From Chthoniobacteraceae bacterium (lineage in GTDB: Bacteria > Verrucomicrobiota > Verrucomicrobiia > Chthoniobacterales > Chthoniobacteraceae), in NCBI GenBank assembly GCA_947478975.1, contig CANJYI010000042.1, positions 1-12,052 of the forward strand: a stretch of DNA of 12,052 nucleotides. The letters run 5' to 3'. Of the stretch, positions 6,834 through 12,052 are shown in pieces. Both the position numbers and the translations under genes were made by a program. How positions within the stretch are numbered: the stretch's first letter is position 1; each line of letters begins with the position of its first letter. The notes under the pieces are model-generated. The model ran no database searches. It saw only the letters and a program-made list of their open reading frames with translations, and was not told where the DNA came from.

Positions 6834-8362
6834 CGCGCCCCCGACTGCTCGTGTTCTTGCTGGCCCTCCTGTGCCCGTGGATGGGCGCCGCCTGCAGGAA
6901 AAACACGACCTCCTCCGAAAAACCGGCCCTCGTAGTGTTCTGCGCCGCGGGCATTCGCAAGCCGCTGGAAGCAGTGGCGGCGGCCTTTGCAGCCGAATGC
7001 GGAACCACGGTCAGCTTCCAGTTTGGCGGCAGCAGTACGCTGCTCAGCCAGTTGCGGGTCGCGCGAAGCGGCGACCTGTTCATAGCCGCCGATGCCGAGA
7101 CAATGGAGACCGCCAACCGCAACGGCCTGACCAAGGAGGTGCTCGCCTTCGCACTGCAAACCCCCGTGGTCGCCGTGCGCACAGGAAACCCGAAGGCCGT
7201 CGCCTCCTTTGAGGACCTGTTCCGTCCCGACGTCCGGCTGGCCCTCACCAACCCGGAAACCGCCAGCATCGGAAAGGCGGTCCGCGCCGCAGCCGGAGCC
7301 CGCTGGGAACAGCTTGCCGCAGCGGTGACCGTGATGAAGCCCACGGTGACTGAGATCGCCGCCGACCTTTCGCTGGGGACCGTGGATGCGGCCATTCTCT
7401 GGGACGCCCTTCCCTCGCAGTTTTCCGGCATCGAGGCCGTCCACCTTCCGGAGCTCGACGCAAAACGCGAGCCCGCTTCCGCAGGGATCCTTTCCGCCTC
7501 CACCCAACCGGTGGAGGCTTTGAAATTCGCCCGCTTTCTGGCGGCGCCCGAAAAGGGGGGCCTTCTGCTAAAGGCGGCGGGCTTCACGCCCCTTCCGGGG
7601 GACACGTGGGCGGCCAAACCAGAACTGGTAGTCTACAGCGGCGGAGTCAACAGGCCCGCCATCGAGTCGCTGCTTCAGGCTTTTTCAACGAGGGAAGGCG
7701 TAGGACTGACCACCGTCTTCAACGGGTGCGGCATCCTTTGCGCGACGATGAAGACGCTCGGCGACGGCCAGAACTCAAAGTTCCCAGACGCCTACTACGC
7801 CTGCGACCTGTGTTTCGTCCCTCCCGTGGCGGAGCAGTTTCCGGAAGCCTTTCTACTGACGGAGACCGAGATTGGCATCGCCGTGCGGGAGGGGAATCCA
7901 AAGGGGGTCAAAACCCTTGCGGACCTAGCGCAACCTGGACTGCGGGTCGGCCTCTGCAATGCGGAACAAAGCACCCTTGGGTTTATGACCCGGGGCATCG
8001 TCAAATCCTCGGGCCTCCTCGAAAGCATCCAGCGCAACGTGGTGGTCGAGGTCCCCACCGCGGACTTCCTCGTCAACCAGATGCGGGCGGGCGCACTTGA
8101 CGCGGCGATCGTCTACCGCGTCAACGTGCAGGCGGCCTACGCGCCTTTGGAGTTCCTGCCTCTGGCCCACGCCGGAGCCAAGGCGGTGCAGCCGTTTGCG
8201 GTGCGTGCGCATTCCCCCAACAGGCAGCTGGCGCTCCGCTTGCTGGAATTTCTCAAGGCGCACCGGGCGGACTTTGAGAAGGCGGGCTTTGTGTGGCGCG
8301 GCTCTGAGGCCCCGGTTCAAAGCAAACAGATCGAAGTTCCCGCCTGGCTCAAGAACAACTAA
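6830..8362 (+). CDS. ABC-transporter substrate-binding protein with two fused ModA-like domains
   Basis: This 510-residue exported protein has a signal peptide (residues 1-21) ending at a possible but weak lipobox (MGAAC, C22). It contains two periplasmic binding-protein domains of the molybdate (ModA) type, about twice the usual ModA length. Domain 1 (about 33-255) has VVFCAAGIRKPLEAVAAAF, FQFGGSSTLLSQL, GDLFIAAD and the hinge-type VDAAILWDAL. Domain 2 (about 264-495) repeats the pattern with VVYSGGVNRPAIESLLQAF, EIGIAVREGNPKGVKTLADL and ALDAAIVYRVNV. In domain 2 the ligand-site serine region becomes NGCGILC (C300, C304), and a second pair lies in ACDLC (C325, C328), with C376 nearby. Molybdate, tungstate or a similar oxyanion is the usual ModA ligand; the cysteines suggest domain 2 may differ. 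ATG 6830 overlaps the previous stop by 4 nt, and the permease gene follows after 34 nt. The family is confident, the ligand is not. Confidence 0.85.
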   Translation: MTRPRLLVFLLALLCPWMGAACRKNTTSSEKPALVVFCAAGIRKPLEAVAAAFAAECGTTVSFQFGGSSTLLSQLRVARSGDLFIAADAETMETANRNGLTKEVLAFALQTPVVAVRTGNPKAVASFEDLFRPDVRLALTNPETASIGKAVRAAAGARWEQLAAAVTVMKPTVTEIAADLSLGTVDAAILWDALPSQFSGIEAVHLPELDAKREPASAGILSASTQPVEALKFARFLAAPEKGGLLLKAAGFTPLPGDTWAAKPELVVYSGGVNRPAIESLLQAFSTREGVGLTTVFNGCGILCATMKTLGDGQNSKFPDAYYACDLCFVPPVAEQFPEAFLLTETEIGIAVREGNPKGVKTLADLAQPGLRVGLCNAEQSTLGFMTRGIVKSSGLLESIQRNVVVEVPTADFLVNQMRAGALDAAIVYRVNVQAAYAPLEFLPLAHAGAKAVQPFAVRAHSPNRQLALRLLEFLKAHRADFEKAGFVWRGSEAPVQSKQIEVPAWLKNN

Positions 8363-8396
8363 GCTGAGGCGCGCCGCCCGTTTTCGCCAACCGCCC

Positions 8397-9254
8397 ATGG
8401 CGTCCGCGAACCCGGAACGGCCCTTTTTGACACGCTGCATCCGGAAATCCGCCGCGGCCCCCACCCCCCTCTTGAAGACCTCCAAAATCTCCCTTGTCTG
8501 GATTCTGCTGGCGCTCATTACAGGAGGCTACACCCTGTTCTTACTGGGCCTGCTCGGCGCCACCGCGGCCTATAGCACCCCCGCCCACTTGGTGAGCACG
8601 CTCAAGTCGCGGGAAATCCAACACTCCATCCAGCTCTCCCTGCTGACCTGCACGGCTACAGCCCTCCTTTCCCTGCTGCTGGCCGTCCCCTCCGGCTACC
8701 TGCTCTCCCGCACGACCTTTCCCGGCAAGGCTCTGGTTGAGGCCGTCCTAGACATCCCCATCGTGCTTCCTCCGATGGTTATCGGGCTTTGTCTGCTGAT
8801 CTTTTTCCAGACGCCCATCGGCCGCCTTTTGGAAAAAGCCGTACCTCTGACCTACACCGTCTACGGGGTGGTGCTCGCACAACTTGTCATTGGCGCGGCC
8901 TTCGCGATTCGCACCATGCGCGGCACCTTCGACCACCTGTCGCCCCGTCCGGAGGCCGTCGCGATGACCCTGGGCTGTACCCGGGCACGGGCCGTCTGGT
9001 TGGTGACCCTGCCCGCCGCCAAACGCGGAATGTTCGCCGCGGCGAGCGTCGCGTGGGCGCGGAGTCTGGGAGAGTTCGGACCGATCCTGGTTTTTGCCGG
9101 CGCCACACGCATGAAAACAGAAGTACTTCCCACGACTGTCTGGCTGGAATTGAGCGTGGGGAACCTGGAGGCAGCCGTCGCGGTGAGCCTGCTCATGGTG
9201 GTCTTTGCCGTCGGGGTGCTCGTCGCCGTACGCAAAGTCGGCGAACGCGTCTAA
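8397..9254 (+). CDS. modB: ModB-type ABC transporter permease
   Basis: This 285-residue inner-membrane protein resembles molybdate/tungstate permeases. About six membrane segments are visible: WILLALITGGYTLFLLGLLG, SLLTCTATALLSLLLAV, DIPIVLPPMVIGLCLLIFF, VYGVVLAQLVIGAAFAI, the segment around ARSLGEFGPILVFAG, and VAVSLLMVVFAVGVLVAV. The cytoplasmic EAA loop reads EAVAMTLGCTRARAVWLVTL followed by P; it docks onto the ATPase. ARSLGEFG and the DIP-VLPP motif are typical of the ModB/CysT-W branch. ATG 8397 is the only sensible start; it leaves a 30-residue polar N-terminal tail longer than in classical ModB. The frame is open further upstream only as a shadow of the binding-protein gene. The symbol reflects family only, since molybdate versus tungstate cannot be decided from sequence. 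Confidence 0.85.
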   Translation: MASANPERPFLTRCIRKSAAAPTPLLKTSKISLVWILLALITGGYTLFLLGLLGATAAYSTPAHLVSTLKSREIQHSIQLSLLTCTATALLSLLLAVPSGYLLSRTTFPGKALVEAVLDIPIVLPPMVIGLCLLIFFQTPIGRLLEKAVPLTYTVYGVVLAQLVIGAAFAIRTMRGTFDHLSPRPEAVAMTLGCTRARAVWLVTLPAAKRGMFAAASVAWARSLGEFGPILVFAGATRMKTEVLPTTVWLELSVGNLEAAVAVSLLMVVFAVGVLVAVRKVGERV

Positions 9255-9289
9255 GCCCTTTTCACACTCCCCTTCCCTCCATTTTCTCG

Positions 9290-9955
9290 ATGATCCGTTT
9301 TGAAAACATCTGCTGGCGCGCCGAGCGGTTTGAGCTTGGCCCGGTTTCCTTCGGGGTGCCCACCGGTGCCTACGGCGTCCTCACCGGCCGCACGGGCTGC
9401 GGCAAAACGACTCTGGCCGAAATCCTCTGCGGACTGAGGGAACCCGCCTCCGGTCGAATCTGGATCAACGGCGCCGAAGTCACCCATCTGGAACCCGCCC
9501 GCCGGGGGATCGGGTATGTGCCCCAGGACGGCGCGCTCTTTCCGACAATGACGGTACGTGAGAACCTCGGCTTTGCGCCCCGCCTCAAGCGGGAGCCCCG
9601 AGAGCAAACCGCTGCACAAGTCGAGCGCCTCGCCTCGCTCCTGGGCATCGGCCAGCTCTTGGAGCGCCGTCCCGAGCACCTTTCCGGAGGCGAACGCCAA
9701 CGCGTGGCCCTGGGCCGGGCACTGGCCGCAAAGCCCGCTGCGCTCCTTCTCGACGAGCCCCTGTCCGCTCTCGACGAACAAACCCACGTCGAACTCGTCC
9801 GGCTGCTCAAGAACGTCCAGACCGCTCTGGGGCTCACCGCCCTGCACATCACCCACCACAAACAAGAGGCCGCCGCCCTGGGCGATTCTCATTTTCACCT
9901 CGAAAACGGGACGGTCACGGAAGTCCCCCGGGAGAAAGGGGTACTCAGATCATGA
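9290..9955 (+). CDS. modC: ModC-type ABC transporter ATPase, short form without TOBE domain
   Basis: This 221-residue cytoplasmic ATPase energises the adjacent permease. It shows Walker A GRTGCGKTT (about residues 34-42), Q-loop VPQDGALFP, signature LSGGERQRVALGRALA, Walker B ALLLDEPLSALDE, and H-loop HITHHKQEAAALGD. The protein ends shortly after the nucleotide-binding domain, whereas classical ModC (about 350 residues) has a C-terminal TOBE/MOP domain that senses the oxyanion; that domain is absent. ATG 9290 lies 35 nt after the permease stop behind a pyrimidine-rich leader without Shine-Dalgarno. Its stop overlaps the start of the E1-like gene (ATGA), so the two are probably translationally coupled. 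The ATPase call is certain; pairing with molybdate or tungstate follows from the neighbours. Confidence 0.88.
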   Translation: MIRFENICWRAERFELGPVSFGVPTGAYGVLTGRTGCGKTTLAEILCGLREPASGRIWINGAEVTHLEPARRGIGYVPQDGALFPTMTVRENLGFAPRLKREPREQTAAQVERLASLLGIGQLLERRPEHLSGGERQRVALGRALAAKPAALLLDEPLSALDEQTHVELVRLLKNVQTALGLTALHITHHKQEAAALGDSHFHLENGTVTEVPREKGVLRS

Positions 9956-10734
9956 GCGCGGAGCAACACCCCCCGGAACTCAACCCTGAGGAATTGGCCG
10001 CATACGCCTGGCAAATGGACCTGGCCGGTTTGGGTGAGGCAGGGCAGCGGAAACTCAAGGCCTCCTCGGTATTGATCTCCCGGGTCGGGGGAGTCGGCGG
10101 GATCGTGGCGCTCCAACTCGCCGCTGCGGGTGTGGGAAAGCTGGTTCTTGCGACGGGCGGTGTCCTGAAGCCTTCCGACCTAAATCGACAACTGCTCCAG
10201 GCCGACCACCAAATCGGAACCGTCCGTATGGAAAACATCGTGCGCAGGCTGCGGGAGTTCAATCCGCGGCTGGAGGTCGTCGGGATCGCGGAGAACGCCA
10301 CCGAATCCAATGCCGCCGGTCTGGTGGCCCAGGCAGACCTGATCGTGGATGCGGCCCCCCTGTTTGAGGAGCGCTTTGCGTTGAACCGCGCGGCGGTGGC
10401 CGCCCGGAAGCCGATGGTCGAATGCCCGATGTACGCCCTGGAAGCGCAACTCACCTGCATTCTGCCCGGGCACACGCCCTGTCTGGAATGTCTCGTGCCG
10501 GAGAAACCGCCGGAATGGAAAAGGCGCTTTCCCGTACTAGGGGCGGTCTCTGGAACCGTGGGTTGTCTGGCCGCTGTCGAAGCGGTGAAGCTCCTCACAG
10601 GCATCGGCCGCCCACTTGCCGGGATTTTGCTGACCATGGACCTGGGAACCATGGAGTTTCGACGCCTGCGGCTCGCCCGCAGAAAGGACTGCCCAGTCTG
10701 CGCATCGGTCTCCCCGCAGCCCGAACCCGTTTGA
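9952..10734 (+). CDS. ThiF/HesA/MoeB-family E1-like protein with altered active site
   Basis: This 260-residue cytoplasmic protein belongs to the ubiquitin-activating-like superfamily, whose members adenylate the C-terminus of small sulfur carriers such as MoaD or ThiS. It has the Rossmann glycine motif RVGGVGG (about 44-50), LNRQ with the conserved Arg (R79), and two CxxC pairs for structural zinc (C177/C180 and C247/C250). Aligned by eye to E. coli MoeB, two active residues differ: the Lys of IGxxK is Arg (R92), and the catalytic Asp of DCTDN is replaced in VDAAPLFEERF. The usual DxD strand is also changed to ATGG. It may therefore be a variant or non-adenylating member. It starts inside the ATPase gene (ATGA overlap) and is last in the operon. 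HesA/MoeB proteins near molybdate/tungstate transporters suggest a role in Mo/W cofactor supply, but no MoaD-like partner is in the window. Confidence 0.85.
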   Translation: MSAEQHPPELNPEELAAYAWQMDLAGLGEAGQRKLKASSVLISRVGGVGGIVALQLAAAGVGKLVLATGGVLKPSDLNRQLLQADHQIGTVRMENIVRRLREFNPRLEVVGIAENATESNAAGLVAQADLIVDAAPLFEERFALNRAAVAARKPMVECPMYALEAQLTCILPGHTPCLECLVPEKPPEWKRRFPVLGAVSGTVGCLAAVEAVKLLTGIGRPLAGILLTMDLGTMEFRRLRLARRKDCPVCASVSPQPEPV

Positions 10735-10739
10735 ATTCG

Positions 10740-10761
10740 TTGAGGCCGCCCTCCGCCTCAA
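10740..10761. terminator. Inverted repeat between convergent genes
   Basis: TTGAGGC (10740-10746) and GCCTCAA (10755-10761) form a perfect 7-bp stem with an 8-nt loop, CGCCCTCC. It lies 6 nt after the E1-like stop and includes the trpF stop codon, so it could serve transcripts from both strands. Neither side has a T-run, so it is not a textbook intrinsic terminator. Confidence 0.4.
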
Positions 10762-11471
10762 AGCGCGCCAAGCGCAGCCTGAACAAAGTCGCGCATCTTG
10801 AACGGATCTTTCCTGCCTGGGGCGCTCTCCACACCGCTCGCCACGTCCACCGCATAAGGCCGCACCAAACGGACGGCTTCCGCCACGTTGTCTGGCTCAA
10901 GGCCCCCAGCCAGAGTCAATGTCAGGCGGGGAAAGCGCGAGACCGCCGTGGCCGCCAACTCCAAATCAGCCTGGGCACCCGTGCCTCCGTAAGCCCCAGC
11001 AACGGCCGCATCCAGGAGCACCTGACGGGTCCCCAGCATGGGAAGCCGGTCAAGCTCCTCCCTCGACCTGGGGCGCACAGCCCGAATATGAGGCCGCCCA
11101 TCGGCTGAATACTGCGCGCAAAAGCCGTCGGATTCGTCCCCGTGGAACTGCGCGACATCAATGAAGGGTAACGCCCCGAGCCGCAGAGCCTCCTCAAGCG
11201 TGTGGTTCACGCAAAGCACCACCTTCGTCACAAACCCGGGCAAATCCCGCAGCCACGGGGCGGCCGCGGCGACATCCAGATACCGTTTGCTGCCTTGCCA
11301 GGCGTTAAAACCCAGTGCATCGGCCCCCGACAGGATCGCGGCCTCTGCATCCTCGCTGCAGGTGATGCCGCAAATCTTCACCCGCACCCTGCCTCCGATG
11401 CTCGGGGATCCGGCGCTTTCCGAAACGGTCAAGGGGATGGTGGCATTGGGGGGCGGTAGGTTCATTTCCAC
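10758..11471 (-). CDS. trpF: TrpF, phosphoribosylanthranilate isomerase
   Basis: This cytoplasmic (beta-alpha)8-barrel enzyme converts N-(5-phosphoribosyl)anthranilate to CdRP in tryptophan synthesis. Visible signatures are VKICGIT with the catalytic Cys, GADALGFNAWQGSKRYL, VLLDAAVAGAYGGTG with the catalytic Asp, LAGGLEPDNV and DVASGVESAPGRKD, the last two forming the phosphate site. The variant GFNAWQGSKRYL instead of GFVF-SPR is one I associate with PVC bacteria. The coordinates use GTG 11471, 11 nt after the upstream stop, giving 237 residues. ATG 11465 is a close alternative. GTG 11387 would give a 209-residue protein of normal family length that starts VRVKICGIT and has a GGAGG motif 4 nt upstream, so the first 28 residues may not be translated. 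It lies downstream of the YvlD-like gene on the same strand and converges with the operon. Confidence 0.92.
   Translation of the reverse strand: MEMNLPPPNATIPLTVSESAGSPSIGGRVRVKICGITCSEDAEAAILSGADALGFNAWQGSKRYLDVAAAAPWLRDLPGFVTKVVLCVNHTLEEALRLGALPFIDVAQFHGDESDGFCAQYSADGRPHIRAVRPRSREELDRLPMLGTRQVLLDAAVAGAYGGTGAQADLELAATAVSRFPRLTLTLAGGLEPDNVAEAVRLVRPYAVDVASGVESAPGRKDPFKMRDFVQAALGAL
11392..11396 (-). promoter_or_regulatory. Possible Shine-Dalgarno for a shorter trpF
   Basis: On the minus strand GGAGG (11396 to 11392) precedes GTG 11387-11385 by 4 nt. This start gives a TrpF beginning VRVKICGIT, matching the usual family N-terminus. Most other genes here lack such a motif, so chance is possible. 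Confidence 0.35.
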
Positions 11472-11482
11472 TATGGGTCAGG

Positions 11483-11890
11483 TCAGGGGCGGGAAGCCTT
11501 CCCAACAATGGAACCATGGTAGTTGATCCAGTGCCAGCGTCCATCATGGGCACGGAACCTGGAGGAAAGTGCCCAGCTGACAATCGCCACACACACCGCA
11601 CCCCAAAGCAGTCCCTTGCGTTCGGGCAGCGTAGCCGCCGGCAGCCAGGTCGAACTCCCCAAAAACAGCACGCCGTTCAGCAGGCACATCGAGAGCAAGA
11701 GCGCCCAAAAAATGTAGGCGCCGCTAAACCCCAACCGAAGCACCCCCGGGCGCACCGCTGCGTTCCAAAAACCTATCCACAAGGCCGCCAAAACCCAAAA
11801 CCCCCACCCGCCGCCGCCTGCCCCCGCCGCCGCCAAACACAGAGCTGCCAACGCCCCCACCAGCACCCACCGCAACAGAAACTCTCTCAT
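11483..11890 (-). CDS. Small four-helix membrane protein, YvlD / phage-holin-4 type
   Basis: This 135-residue inner-membrane protein has four predicted hydrophobic segments: LVGALAALCLAAAGAG, WGFWVLAALWIGFWNA, YIFWALLLSMCLLNGVLFLG, and LLWGAVCVAIVSWALSS. The turn FWNAAVRPGVLRLGF after helix 2 resembles the NALVRPILKL signature of YvlD-like proteins, which are annotated as phage holin family 4 but are chromosomal membrane proteins without proven lysis activity. The C-terminus, FRAHDGRWHWINYHG, is polar and probably cytosolic. ATG 11890 is the first residue of the first helix region and has no strong Shine-Dalgarno. trpF follows after 11 nt if GTG 11471 is used, so the two are likely one transcript. 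The family call is by motif and topology only. Confidence 0.6.
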   Translation of the reverse strand: MREFLLRWVLVGALAALCLAAAGAGGGGWGFWVLAALWIGFWNAAVRPGVLRLGFSGAYIFWALLLSMCLLNGVLFLGSSTWLPAATLPERKGLLWGAVCVAIVSWALSSRFRAHDGRWHWINYHGSIVGKASRP

Positions 11891-11997
11891 ACCTGAGCCT
11901 TAGCGCTTCGCATAGCTGCGGCAACCCCGAACCGCCACAAATGCGAATCTCCACAGCGTTCTTACCCGCCCGCTAGCTGCTCCGCACAGCAGCGAGG

Positions 11998-12052
11998 ATG
12001 AGCGCCCCCGCCGTCCCAGTCTGGCAGGATTATCTGGGCGCAGCAGAGTCAT
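11998..12052 (+). CDS. Possible start of a divergent gene, truncated by the window edge
   Basis: ATG 11998 opens a frame that runs to the end of the window and encodes MSAPAVPVWQDYLGAAES. Third positions are mostly G/C, as in the other genes here, and the residue composition is protein-like. A GAGG directly precedes the ATG, too close to act as a normal Shine-Dalgarno. Eighteen codons are too few to name a function. The opposite strand is also open here for 50 codons but reads as an Arg/Ser-rich, noncoding-like peptide. Confidence 0.35.
   Translation, partial: MSAPAVPVWQDYLGAAES

Noticed and set aside
11483..11890. Prophage lysis gene
   Set aside because: The holin-4/YvlD name is a family label; no other phage gene is nearby and the neighbour is trpF.
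11900..12052. Minus-strand open frame as the C-terminus of a gene upstream of the YvlD-like gene
   Set aside because: The peptide is Arg/Ser-rich with weak G/C third-position bias and no motif; the overlapping + strand start looks more coding-like. This is not fully excluded because it runs off the window.

Overview
The window looks like a chromosomal segment of a GC-rich bacterium, most likely of the PVC superphylum and probably Verrucomicrobiota. This is an inference. It rests on a very large exported PQQ-type beta-propeller protein fused to a methyltransferase-like fold and a LamG-like module, on conserved but uncharacterised PVC-style proteins, on the TrpF sequence variant, and on the near absence of Shine-Dalgarno sequences (most starts follow C/T-rich leaders). 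No mobile element, tRNA, rRNA or CRISPR array is visible.

Region 1 (1-1547, + strand) holds the 3' end of hisA, then larC, which makes the nickel-pincer nucleotide cofactor. LarC is split. LarC1 (134-1066) carries a very long His-Asp-His-Ala repeat encoded by a 12-bp tandem repeat. LarC2 (1092-1547) lies in the +1 frame, and the geometry allows either a programmed frameshift or two separate polypeptides.

Region 2 (1709-10734, + strand) is a tightly packed six-gene run that reads as one operon. In order it encodes: an exported 1318-residue propeller protein with an N-terminal methyltransferase-like fold; a membrane-anchored protein of unknown function with C-x-C motifs; an exported binding protein with two fused ModA-like domains; a ModB-type permease; a short ModC-type ATPase; and a ThiF/HesA/MoeB-family E1-like protein. 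Two junctions are ATGA overlaps and the other gaps are 19-35 nt. The core is an ABC importer of the molybdate/tungstate class. The E1-like protein hints at a molybdenum/tungsten-cofactor link, but the substrate is not proven. This operon is the best candidate for an undescribed system: all its non-transport partners are unusual, and cysteine pairs recur in its exported proteins.

Region 3 (10758-11890, - strand) converges on region 2. It carries a four-helix membrane protein of the YvlD/phage-holin-4 type followed by trpF (phosphoribosylanthranilate isomerase). A 7-bp inverted repeat sits between the convergent stops. The last about 160 bases are mostly intergenic, possibly with the first 18 codons of a divergent + strand gene starting at 11998.
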